The notes beneath the pieces were generated by a model. That model was given only the letters and a program-made list of their open reading frames with translations, searched no databases and was not told the DNA's origin. A DNA stretch of 64,000 nt from Paroedura picta (taxonomy: Eukaryota; Chordata; Lepidosauria; Squamata; Gekkonidae), in assembly GCF_049243985.1 (NCBI RefSeq), contig NC_135369.1, forward strand, positions 20,858,533 to 20,922,532, in the 5' to 3' direction. Each line of letters opens with the position of its first letter. The first letter of the stretch is position 1. Positions 54,901 through 64,000 of this stretch are shown here, piece after piece. The translations under genes were made by a program, and so were the position numbers.

Positions 54901-57900
54901 CTACCTGCAGCCAGCTGGGTGACCTGATAAAGCTGTTCTGGCCAAGCAGGAATACCCAGGGCTCTCTCAGGCTCACCTCCCTCACAGGGTGTCTGTTGTG
55001 GGGAGAAGAAGGAAAGGCGAATGTAAGCTGCTTTGATACTCTTTCTGGTAGAGAAAAACGGAGCATAAAAACCAACTCTTCTTCTTCTAGCATGTCACTG
55101 AGTGCTGTCATGCTAGGCAAATAGCCGCAGGGCTATCAAAACGCCGCTCACCAACCAATCTCAAAATTTTAGACTCCTTTGGGCAGTGAAAAATAGGGTA
55201 TAAAAACCCACTATTATTATCATTATTATTTCAAAGGAGACAATACAGAGGACAGTCTTCAAGCAAACGTTGGATGCACACTTTTCTTGGATGCTTTAGG
55301 ATGCTTAGGGCTGATCCTGCGTTGAGCAGGGGGTTGGACTAGATGGCCTGTGTGGCCCCTTCCAACTCTATGATTCTGTGATTCTATGATTCTACAAGGA
55401 GCAAGACAACCTCGGTTTCTTCCTTGCTGCAAGCTGGCAGACGCCCCCTTTCCCCCTGCCACCTTCGATCGCTGTACCTGGCCCGTCGTTTCCGCACCCT
55501 GCGCTCGTGCTCCGCCTCCTCGTAGTAATACTCGTTGTGGCTGTTGTCCCGCCTCCGGGCAGCTGCGGCGATGACAGCCCGCGATTGGCTCGTTGAGTTG
55601 TTGGTTGTGTTTTCTGGAAGAGGGGGCAAAAAGGAAGTGAAAGGGCCAGGATCGTCTTTCATGTCCTGAGATTCTTGCCCCTTCTGAGGTACAGCATCTG
55701 AGCCACCTAGAGCAGGGGTAGTCAACCTGTGGTCCTCCAGATGTTCATGGACTACAATTCCCATGAGCCCCTGCCAGCGTTTGCTGGCAGGGGCTCATGG
55801 GAATTGTAATCCATGAACATCTGGAGGACCACAGGTTGACTACCCCTGACCTAGAGCACCACTCTGACCTGGTTTTTGCACCCAGATTCTTGTTGCGATT
55901 TAGTCTCAAAACTGACACAAAGGGGGCAGACCTGAACTGAACCATCATGTCTGAACTGGGAGGCAGGGTCCAGGCTGCAATAAGATAACTGGAAACCAAG
56001 AGTCAGCTGCTCTACCTGTGCAACCCTCTTGGTCTAAAAACCCACCACCACAACTCTTCTGCCCTGGGAGTGTTTTTCTCTCAGCTACCAGCGCACTCCC
56101 ACCATTGGATAGAAGGCCACGGTTCAGTGCCAGAGCGCCTGCTTGGCATGCAGGGGGTCCCTGGCTCAAGCTCCAGGATCTTCAGCTAATGGGATCTCAG
56201 GCAGCAGGTGCTGGAGATGGTCTTTCTCTGCCTGAGAGCAGCTGGCAGTCAAAGGAGACAAGAGCAACCAACAGACTGGTTCAGCAGAAGGCTCCGTTTC
56301 ATGTTCTTTGGCCAAGTTGTTGCCACTGGCATTAGATCAGTGATACCCCCCCCCCACTTCGTAGCACCTGATTGTATTTCCTGGCTCCCACTTGCTTCTT
56401 CCCCACAGCAAAGAGCCGATCCCTGCTTTGCACCTCCTCTCTGCACTAGGAGCTTCAGAAAAACCCAGAAGGCACCACCTTTTATCTGCAGGGAGCACCC
56501 ATTCAGGAGCAACTGCTGCCATTGGCTTGGAACTTTCCAACGCTTTGTGGACCTCCTACCATTTGGATTTGGCCCTAGCCTGTTGTCCTCCTGGCAGCCA
56601 TTTTGTGGTCCCCATTCCCGGTGCTTAGAATTCTAAAAGCTCCCACAGATTTGGATGGGCAAGAACCAGCTCGCAAATGTGCATTTGTGACGAATTCTGG
56701 ACGGTTCACATTTCATGAACTTCCATGAATTTTAAGGCTGTTTATGGTGGTTCGTGAACGGAAAGCAGGGGTCTAAATGGCTTGAAGCTATTTATAACCC
56801 TGCCTCCTGCTCTTCACAAAACGAACTGAGTGACATGGAGCCGCTGTGCCAGTTAAACTCTATTTCTGCTCCCCACCGCTTTTTGCAGAGGAACCCCTCA
56901 TTTCTGCTCCCTGTGAAAAACGGCAGAGAGCAGAAAGCAGGGGCCACAACTAAAACAAACGGGTTCAGTCCAGGACCTCCTGCTTCGTATCAATTCGTGA
57001 TTCGGTTATAATTGTTCAGCCACAAATCGAAATGAACTACAACAATGAAGTTCATGCCCATCCCTACTCAAAGGTTTAACCAAGCTGGGGAAGCCCTTGA
57101 TTTGGTACTAGGGCAGCCAGGAAAGTCCCAAGGAAAAATTGGTGGAAGGGGAGCTGAGAGGGTGGGCAAAAAAGTACAGAAGATGCCTTCCTGCTGGGCC
57201 CAGTTCTTATGGCCACATCAGGTAAGGTGACCAGATTGTCCCACTTTTGGAGGGACATCTGGGGGCACCTGGCAAATTGTACTTATGTTGAAATTAAAAA
57301 TATATATATTACAATACTAGTTTTGCGTTCAATGCGTTCTATTAAACTTTTTGTTGCTCCATAGAGACCAAATTTTTAATCAAGAACCCCCCCCCCCGGG
57401 TTTCATGAAACGCTGGTTGAAAAAGCCTGGACTAGGGTCTGGGAGACCCAGGTGCGAAGTACCACTCAGCCAGAGAAGCTTGAACTAGTAATATTTTCTC
57501 TGCCTTACCTAGCCACACAAGATTGTTGCAGTGAGGATAAAAGGGAGAGAAGGTTGACAGTGTATGCTGTTTTAGATCTCCATTCTGGGTATAAATATCT
57601 AAATCAGCCCTTCTCAACCTTTTTACCATTAAGAACCCCCTAAAACATTCCCCAGGCTTCGAGAAACCCCAGAAGTAGCAAGAGACTGCAGCATATGGTT
57701 GGGAAGCGCAGCTGTGGACACGCCCACCCAGGGCCCCTCCCCTTTCCACCCCCTCCAGGCCCAAAACTGGCTGTTGGAGGGGATCGACATGACCAGATAG
57801 GGTCATATCTCCCAATAAAGGCTTAACAAATAAAATATATATATATTAAAAATTAATCAATTCCCACCCATTCAGAAAACCCTTCCAGGGCTGTCAAGAA

Positions 57901-60900
57901 ACCCCAGGGTTTTACGAAACCCTGGTTGAGAAAGCCTGATCCAAATAGACAGATACAAACACTCATATCAGAGATGGAGAGGTGGAAAAAAACGAATTAA
58001 AAGAGCAGCACAGAGACAGGGCAGAATCCACATTCAGTTTCCCAAAGAACTGGAAAATCCCAGTTTCCCAGATCGTATTGTTCCAGGCTAAGTCTGAAAA
58101 CATGTGGGTAAATCCCGGCCAAAAAAAACAAACCCTAATTCATAGCTCCTCTTGGCTCCGAATCCGGGTAGGTCGGTTTGTTTTTAGCACAGAGTGAAAA
58201 CACACAGGCTTGCTTATAATTGCTAATTTGAGCAATTAATGTAATCACGCACAATCGGTGTGGGAGGGAGGGCGGTCCGGGGAAGGCGGCAGAAAATAAG
58301 GGTGAAGACAGACTGTCAAACAGAGGGGGGAAACAGAGGCGGAGAGGAAGTCCCAGGGAGGGACGGCAACTCAGGAGGCAGAGTACGTGCTTTGCATACA
58401 AAAAGACCAGGGTTCAAATAAGAGACACGGGCAGTAGGAGATAGTAAAGGCAGAGGGACCTTAAAACAGTTCCACGGGAACTGGGGAGCTCTGAATGAGG
58501 CAGGGCAAGCCAGGTGCATCCTTTGTCTTCTAAAGGTCCTCGGTTCAGTCACGGCCATCTCCAAATAAAAAGATCTCAGGCAGTGGAGGCTGAGAAATAC
58601 TTTTGCTTTCCCCTCATTTCAGGCAGCAGAGGGCAGGCCTCCCTCTGCCTGAGACCTTGAAGCATTGACTCCAATCATGGATGGATCAGTGGCTCAAGGC
58701 AGATCCTCACATGAAGCTTACGCCTAATGCTCAATCAGGCCCTTGGCCTCTCATGGTCGCTCCCCTCTGCCTAAGCAGTGGTCCTCCAGGTTCTTTCACA
58801 TCACCTCCTTCCTGATCCTTTTAACCGGAGATGCCGGGGAATGAACTGGGCCCTTCTGTATGCCAAGCAGAGGCTCCACCACTGAGCCACATCCTCTTCC
58901 CGCCCCCCCCCCCGCCCCCCTGTGGAAGGGCAGCTTCATATGTTCACCCAGCACATCAGCTTAAAATGCCAGGGGCATCTACTTGGTAGGCAGAAGGAAC
59001 CTGGTTCAATCCTCATAGGATTCCAAGCAGCTGAAGTCACAAAGACTTCAGCAAATCATAGCTGACACTTGTGTACAGGAGTTCCCAACCTTTTAAATTC
59101 TGTGGGCAACTTTGGGATTCTAAAAAAGGGCAGTGGGCACCAATGGTTGACCCAGGAAGTAGTGCCAGTTACAAACTGGGTGCTACAGCAGGAAGAACCA
59201 ACCACAAAATGTTAGGAATTGAGGTTGTGTTGAACTCTAATAGTAACTCTTCAAAGTTTTGGGCAGAAGCGCTGCATAATGGGATACCTTTTAATCTGCA
59301 CAGCCAATCAGAAGTCCTGCTGGGACAAAGCTCCGCCTGGCCCTATCCACTTTCAAAAAGCCCCTGGCAGGCACCAGGAAAGGGGTTGGTGGAGGCCATT
59401 GGGGACCTCTGCCTTAAGCCCTGGCTCAGAGACAGAGCACCTGTTCTACAAGCAGAAGGTCCCAGGTTCAATCCCCAACATGTCCAGTTAAAAGGATCTC
59501 AGAAGAAATGTAACGATCTTTCTGTTTGACATTTTAGAAGAAGAAGAAGAAATATATAATAAATAAATAAGAAGAGTTGGTTCTTATATGCCAACACATT
59601 TTTAAAAATAGAGACATTCTGCTCCAAGACTACATACTAAATACCAGGCTAGACAACGAAATGACTCAGTGCACCTCATGCATTCAAGCAACACCAAACT
59701 GCTTACCTTCTCCAAGTGAGTACACTTTGAACCCAGACATTTTCTTGGACAGCACTGACTTTGGCAGGTTGAGGAGGGCAGGGTTGTAAACTGGAAAGTC
59801 ATGGTAGTAATTCTCAAGGATCCACACTGCAACTCGCTGGATGCTGCAGAGAGAGGCCAGGGAAGACATGAGGCTTGGGGTGAGCAAGAGCTTCAGCTTC
59901 ATTTAAAGAGGGAAGAAGACGTTTCATCCAATGCGATCTGCAAGGAATGCTGACATGCTCCAAGAAACGTGGCTAAATTTGGCCAGCAGGGGGCAGCAGC
60001 AAGACTTATTGGTATTAGCCATGCATGGAAGCCACAGAGTTTTCCCACATTCCTCTCTGTTACCGTAGTCCGTTCTCACCCCCAGAAAGATCATTCTTGG
60101 GAGGGGGAACATAATCTGTATGGAAGGGCTGCTGTATAGGTGAGTGAGCTGTTGTGAAAAGGAACCAGGGGAAGAAACTGGCTCATTTCCTCAGCTGAGC
60201 TGTGTGTGAGGGCCACTTTAGTGTAGTGGGACTAATACCAGGAAGAGCCAGGTTCAAATCTCCACGTGGCATGGAAGCTCACTGGAGGACCTTGGGCCAC
60301 TCACACTCCCCCTAACCCAGTCCACAAGGTTGTCCTCAGGATCAAATGGAGGGGAGCAGAACGATGTAGAATCACAGAATCACAGAGTTGGAAGGGGCCA
60401 TACAGGCCATCTAGTCCAACCCCCTGCTCAACGCAGGATCAGCCCAAAGCATGCTAAAGCAGGATGTAAGCCACCTTGTTAATGCATTGGCCAGAAAGGC
60501 GGGATACAAATGAATTAGAAAATAAATAAGTAAATTGTAGGAAAGGACGGTTACTCTCACACTGCAATCTCTCAACCTGTGCAGTTATTCCTCTATGTCA
60601 GCCTTTCCCAACTTCTTTACTGTTAACCCCTGAAACATTCTTCAAGATTCAAGAAATTCCAGAAGTGGTGTGATCGTGCAGAATATGGTTGGGAAGCAGA
60701 GCTGTGTACAAAGCCACGGGGGGCAGCTCCCCTTCCCAGCCCCTCCAGGCCCATGACTGTCCATTTTGGAGGGGGGGGGGCAGATCAATATGACTGTATA
60801 TGGTCATATCACCCAATAACACATTTTAAAAATATATAAAGAGCCTCCTACCCATTGAGGAAACCCTTCAAGGGCCTTCAAGAAACCCCAGGGTTTTACA

Positions 60901-63823
60901 AAACTCTGGTTGAGAAATCCTGGTCTATATAGGTCCCCTAAGAAATGATCCTTTTTGGGGTGTTGTAAGGGGATGAAAAAGCGGAAGAACATGGGAAACA
61001 AGACACTTTGTGCACAGACTGGCAGGGTATATGCTGCCATCTTTTCTCTTAGTTACACACACAGAAACACATTTATTTACTATTTAGAATATTTCTATGC
61101 CACCCCTCCAGACCCACAACAAAAACCTCTAGTGAAAACAACAGACAACCCCCTCCCCCCGCCTCCACCGGGTGATCATAACATTCCTTACCTTAGATGG
61201 CCGACATTATAAAACCGGCTGGCCCCGTCGGTCGAGCGCACCACCTTGAGAGTGAAGTGGGGCTGGAGTTGCCGCAGCTCGAGAAGAACCACGGCCAGGT
61301 AGTGGACGAAGAGGAGGGCGTCCACGAGGGAGACAGCGTACTGCACAATGCCCTGGTAGTTGGTGTCCCGCGAGTCCAGGATGCGGACACCGTAGAAGAG
61401 CCAGTAAGAGACCACCAGGAGAAAAACCAGCACCATGAGCAAGGCCCGGAAGACAAAGATGCGCGGAAAGAAGGCCTTGGGACGGCGGAAGAAAAGGGCC
61501 CAGCTGCCCAGGAGGAGGATAAGGAGCTTGAAGGCCACTGAAATGAAGAGTCCCTCGCAAGGTGTCCCGCAGGGCTCCAGTTTCTCTCCCCACAGCAGCT
61601 GGGGCAGGAGCATGAAGGCCAAGGGGGTGAGGAAGGAGAGGAGGGCCAAGGCCCCGCCCAGTGAGACGCCCAGGTGCCGTGAACAGTCCAAGTGGGCGCT
61701 GTCCTCCATGTCCTTTGTGATACGTGTGATGTCATCGTGAGAGATGCTGTGCTCTGACGTCCCTGTCACCACTGTGGTGGTCTCCCCCCAGTTGTCATCC
61801 TGCCAGGAAGGGAAGATGCAAAAGTGGAGGTCAGCCAGGCCAGTGACCCGTAAGCCACACTCCTTTCCCAAAATTCTTTACCAGTCCAGTGCCCTTTCCA
61901 AGTGTAAGGGACTCCAGTCCGTTTTCCATTAACCAGGGGGTGAAACGCCAACAAATATATATATATGCTTGTATATGCTTCCATGCAGTACTCATACCAT
62001 GACAATTCATTCTTGATACAGGACTTGGCTTATTACTACACCTGTGCTTATTTCATTTCATCTCAGTAAGCTAATAAATCGGTTTCTGGACAGTACCACT
62101 TCAGACCACGGTTGTGGTATTACATGACTGGCTGTTCGTCAACGAGGGGAGGGGGCCCCATACATGCATAGAAAACTAGAACATCATAGAAATGGCAAGA
62201 CTAGTCTTCTTCTCTACTTAACACTCCTCTTTGTACAGCCAGAAAAACAGGGGAGGTGGGGGGTATGAGCACCTCCTCCCCACCCAGCGTAGTAGTCCTG
62301 ACCAGAACTGAGCCCTGTAGCACTATTAAAAGAACTTTGGTGACGGGAATTCGCTCTGCAAAATGGAGGTGCATCTTAGGGGTGAACAACCAATATCTTA
62401 CCTGTGAAGGGTCCTTCTCCCCAGAGGGACAGGAAGACATCTTCATCCCTCCCTAGAAGTTGCCTTATCCTGATCTTTTCTTAGGCTGTTTAAGTTTCTT
62501 TAAGTTATTGCAGCCCAAGAGTTATAATATATTTATGCTTTTTCCCCTCACAGGACTGCTTCTTGTTTTTAATACCTGTTATAGAGTTCGTATTTAGTTT
62601 TTAAGCAGAATTCAAGGATTCCCAGTCTCGAACTGGAGCAAGAAGTCACGCCCTCAACCAGAACAGGAAGGGGGAAAAGCAAACCCGCCTCCCTAAAGAG
62701 AGGGGTGAAAAAACACCCAAACATGTCTTCCGCTTCTGGGGGAGAACTCACAGATGCCATGAATACATGCCATATCTGTCATTTCTACACCATGTTTAAA
62801 GTTTCTCAAATGCTACTACATGTATGGCACACCAGTACTGTCCCCACATTGCAAACTGGGGCGGGGTGAGGGGGAAGATGCTAAAGCTGAGAAAGAATGA
62901 ATGTTTGGGGAGGGGGTACCTAAGGTGACCCAAGGAATTCATGGTATCAGCAAGACTCGGATCAGAACCACTCACCCTGTCTCACTCTTCACTTGCCAAC
63001 CCAGTACAAAAAAAAATTATTGTTTTTTTAAGAAGAAGAAGAAGAAGAAGAGTTGGTTCTTATGTGCCACTATTCTCTACCGGAAGGAGTCTCAAAGCAG
63101 CTTACAGCCGCCTTCCCTTTCCTCTCCCCACAACAGACACCCTGTGAGGTGGGTGAGGCTGAGATAGCCCTGATATTCCTGCTCAGTCAGAGCAGTTTTC
63201 TCAGTGCTGTGGTGAGCCCAAGGTCACCCAGCTGGCTGCATGTGGGGGAGGAGTGGACAATCAAACCCCGCTCACCATATTAGAAGTCCGCACTCCTAAC
63301 CACTACACCAAGCTGGCTCTTGTGCACAATAAAGGTCAGATAATTTTCTAATTAATTAATGATGTTATAAAAACATTCAACCTTTTAAGGCCCTGGCTGA
63401 CTTTGGTTGGGTTTTTGTGTTTCTAAACCCACTGCAAAGCTATGACGGCACCAGGCCTTACTTGAAGCTGCCATACTTTCAAAAGGCGCATAAACAGAGT
63501 GTAACTTCCTAGTTTTCATCACAGGTACACAAGTCCCATTCACAAATATAATGCAGTGGAACTACCAGCCCACACCCCCAGAAATACCACCCATGCTTTG
63601 GGAGTTGTGCTCTGGAAGGCTGGCCAGGAAAAGGAAGGGAGTTGCCACAGAGTCTGTGGGCCCTCCCAGCTCTTCCGCAGACGCATTCCTCTGGCCACTC
63701 ACTCTTTCGTCTCCTCGGGTCGACTCGTTGTCCAGCAAAGGCTCCCCGGGGGCCTGGATGGTCACTGACTTGTCTCCTCGGCTCCCATCTCGGCTTTTGG
63801 AGCGGTGCCGCTCCCGCCGATCT
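51731..63823 (-). CDS. VANGL2: VANGL2, planar cell polarity protein (coding exons 2-7)
   Basis: Van Gogh-like 2 is a four-pass plasma-membrane protein of the core planar cell polarity complex. It works with CELSR, PRICKLE, DVL and FZD in neural tube closure, hair-cell orientation and convergent extension. Exons in transcript order: 63823-63703, 61799-61192, 59843-59707, 55613-55478, 53267-53036, 51991-51731. All junctions are GT-AG and in phase. They total 1495 nt. With the 71-nt first coding exon expected beyond base 64000 this gives exactly 521 residues, the human length, with near identity throughout. Seen intact are the N-terminal TSEHSIS phosphorylation cluster, four membrane spans, and the C-terminal ETSV PDZ ligand. 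The Asp and Ser at the positions mutated in Looptail mice (255, 464) are unchanged. The promoter and 5' UTR are outside the window. Confidence 0.98.
52085..52165 (-). repeat. L2-like tail with (TA)n
   Basis: tatatatatatttgtataacgccctccctgaaggctcagggcggttt is an inverted L2-type end. It probably continues past 52482, interrupted by the SINE at 52193. Confidence 0.6.
52193..52481 (+). repeat. tRNA-derived SINE with ACCTTT tail
   Basis: Head agcctcttgtggcgcagagtgg, B box gggagttcaatccc, tail gatacctttacctttaccttt. In the last intron of VANGL2. Confidence 0.88.
53036..53267 (-). CDS. VANGL2: VANGL2 coding exon 6
   Basis: The 232-nt exon covers residues 358-435: [20 protein letters not shown], the [18 protein letters not shown] segment, and CITHDMTPK at the end. 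Acceptor GTCTCCACAG, donor GTGAG. This is the conserved Prickle/Dishevelled-binding half of the cytosolic tail. Confidence 0.97.
53680..53890. repeat. Large fold-back repeat, arms about 100 bp
   Basis: The left arm starts aagtagcacattaaaatcgg and the right arm ends ctgattttactgtgctactt. Inside, aagaccaacaaagatttattcaagg pairs with its complement. The loop is only about 10-15 bp. Confidence 0.88.
54275..54450. repeat. Two CR1 3' ends joined head to head
   Basis: An inverted CR1 end (tagaatcatagaatcatag ... caacgcaggatcagccctaag) is directly followed by a forward end of another subfamily (tgcagggggttggactagatgacccagg ... tctatgattctatgatc). Confidence 0.85.
54842..55089 (+). repeat. Sauria-type tRNA SINE
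   Basis: gtggttaagagcggcagcttc, B box tttgattcc, agccagctgggtgacc and aaccaactcttcttcttct. Confidence 0.85.
55258..55397 (+). repeat. CR1 LINE 3' end
   Basis: cttcaagcaaacgttggatgc ... gcagggggttggactagatgg with ATTCTATG units, ending 80 bp from VANGL2 coding exon 5. Confidence 0.88.
55478..55613 (-). CDS. VANGL2: VANGL2 coding exon 5
   Basis: The 136-nt exon covers residues 313-357 and part of 358. It encodes [13 protein letters not shown] then [20 protein letters not shown] and ends RKRRA. Donor GTACAG, acceptor CCCTCTTCCAG. This is the Asn-rich to basic region of the family, essentially unchanged from mammals. Confidence 0.97.
55713..55848. mobile_element. hAT-type fold-back MITE with perfect target duplication
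   Basis: Ends CAGGGGTAGTCAACCTGTGG and CCACAGGTTGACTACCCCTG. Flanks acctagag on both sides. About 100 bp upstream of VANGL2 coding exon 5. Confidence 0.94.
56112..56235 (+). repeat. tRNA-derived SINE
   Basis: ggccacggttcagtgccagagcgcc, ttggcatgcagggggtccc and cttcagctaatgggatctcagg show a tRNA head and the family body. Confidence 0.62.
57378..57432 (+). repeat. hAT-type element 3' remnant
   Basis: gggtttcatgaaacgctggttgaaaaagcctgg equals the 3' end of the family at 57605. Preceded by a C-run. Confidence 0.5.
57605..57938 (+). mobile_element. Non-autonomous hAT element (CAGCCCTTCTCAACC)
   Basis: Starts cagcccttctcaacctttttac and ends ggttgagaaagcctg. Flanks atctaaat/atccaaat (7 of 8). Confidence 0.85.
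58375..58980. repeat. Cluster of tRNA-derived SINE pieces
   Basis: tgctttgcatacaaaaagaccagggttcaa (tRNA B-box region), tctcaggcagtggaggctgag, and an inverted head gccaagcagaggctccaccactgagccac near 58862-58890. Order and boundaries are blurred. Confidence 0.45.
59076..59411 (+). mobile_element. Non-autonomous hAT element (CAGGAGTTCCCAACC)
   Basis: Starts caggagttcccaaccttttaaa and ends ggaggccattggggacctctg, the same family as 38827. No clear target duplication. Confidence 0.65.
59412..59530 (+). repeat. tRNA-derived SINE
   Basis: ccctggctcagagacagagcacc (A box), gcagaaggtcccaggttcaatcccc (B box) and agttaaaaggatctcagaag. Confidence 0.7.
59707..59843 (-). CDS. VANGL2: VANGL2 coding exon 4
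   Basis: The 137-nt exon covers residues 267-312 and begins the cytosolic C-terminal half: [20 protein letters not shown], then [12 protein letters not shown] and ending KVYSLGE. Acceptor CTCTCTCTGCAG, donor GTAAGC. The final G joins the next exon to make Glu. Confidence 0.97.
60209..60540 (+). repeat. tRNA-headed SINE split by a CR1 tail
   Basis: Head ggccactttagtgtagtggg, B box ggttcaaatct and body accttgggccactcacact. The 3' part taagccaccttgttaatgcattgg resumes after a CR1 end at 60366-60460. Confidence 0.72.
60366..60460 (-). repeat. CR1 LINE 3' terminus
   Basis: tagaatcacagaatcacagagttggaaggggccatacagg ... caacgcaggatcagccc. A short terminal copy nested in a SINE. Confidence 0.85.
60599..60922 (+). 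mobile_element. Non-autonomous hAT element (CAGCCTTTCCCAACT)
   Basis: Starts cagcctttcccaacttctttac and ends ggttgagaaatcctg. Flanks ctctatgt/gtctatat (6 of 8). Confidence 0.8.
61192..61799 (-). CDS. VANGL2: VANGL2 coding exon 3 (four transmembrane segments)
   Basis: The 608-nt exon covers residues 65-266 and part of 267. It begins [11 protein letters not shown], then [10 protein letters not shown] (the Ser/Thr cluster phosphorylated by CK1 in Wnt5a signalling), followed by four hydrophobic spans at roughly residues 108-130, 147-169, 180-207 and 223-243. It ends FYNVGHL with Asp255 in STDGAS. Donor GTAAGG, acceptor TTCCTGGCAG. Confidence 0.98.
61800..63702 (-). other. VANGL2: VANGL2 intron between coding exons 2 and 3
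   Basis: Apart from the SINE at 63031-63319 I recognise nothing. A cttggtga-type stretch near 62330 and the open frame at 62201-62446 look like chance. Confidence 0.5.
63031..63319 (-). repeat. Sauria-type tRNA SINE, full length
   Basis: (AGA)n gttggttcttatgtgcc, aaggtcacccagctggctgc and accactacaccaagctggct. Among the least diverged copies here. Confidence 0.88.
63703..63823 (-). CDS. VANGL2: VANGL2 coding exon 2
   Basis: Acceptor CCCTCAACACAG and donor GTGAGT. It encodes residues about 24-64: [19 protein letters not shown] through NESTRGDER, the basic cytosolic N-terminus. The first base completes an Arg codon from the exon beyond the window edge. No further coding sequence is seen in 63824-64000. 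Confidence 0.97.
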
Positions 63824-64000
63824 CTGTGTTGAGGGAACAGAGAAAGAAAGAAGCACATGCCGGAAGTTACAGGCTGGATAGCTCCCGATTCTGCACTCAG
63901 ATGCTCACTTCAGGTAAGCAGAAGATCCTAATCAGCCACATAGCCACCATCCTGCCTCAATCCTAGTGCTAGAATCCTGGACCATTCTGCTGTTTTTCAT

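Noticed and set aside
61193-61735. Long alternative frames on both strands over VANGL2 exon 3
   Set aside because: They are shadow frames of the GC-rich VANGL2 exon and have biased Ser/Arg/Pro composition.

Overview
The window is vertebrate nuclear DNA and almost certainly comes from a squamate reptile (lizard). The evidence is the dense set of interspersed repeats: many tRNA-headed Sauria-type SINEs with TCTTCTTCT tails, CR1 LINE 3' ends with ATTCTATG termini, L2-like 3' ends, 5S-rRNA-headed SINE fragments, and numerous short hAT-type fold-back elements. Genes are split into small exons separated by repeat-filled introns, so most long open frames here are chance or repeat-derived. I cannot name the species.

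Three genes are present, in an arrangement matching the mammalian VANGL2-SLAM receptor locus. (1) About 3.1-21.0 kb, plus strand: the 3' half of a SLAM-family receptor. It has a transmembrane exon, a 39-nt linker exon and four exons each carrying one tyrosine switch motif (TIYAQI, TIYASV, the divergent NTYSTV, and TVYDTV). Its signal and Ig exons lie before the window. (2) About 26.9-41.2 kb, plus strand: a second SLAM-family gene. It has a signal-peptide exon, a clear four-cysteine C2 exon, a transmembrane exon and three tail exons. No V-set exon is recognisable and the tail has no tyrosine. A 207-nt in-phase exon of unknown character may sit between the signal and C2 exons. (3) About 51.7-63.8 kb, minus strand: VANGL2, the planar cell polarity membrane protein. 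Coding exons 2-7 are all intact, and only the first coding exon (about 71 nt) lies beyond the right edge. The predicted full protein is 521 residues, the same as human.

The second SLAM gene and VANGL2 converge, as SLAMF6 and VANGL2 do in human. Their 3' ends are separated by about 10.5 kb (41.2-51.7 kb) that holds both 3' UTRs and many repeats.

The first SLAM gene encodes a tail suited to recruiting SAP/EAT-2-type SH2 adaptors. The second would be a surface protein with a C2-type ectodomain and an acidic tail without such docking sites. No CRISPR array, rRNA or functional tRNA gene was seen. One short retroelement gag-like fossil is possible near 43.4-43.9 kb.
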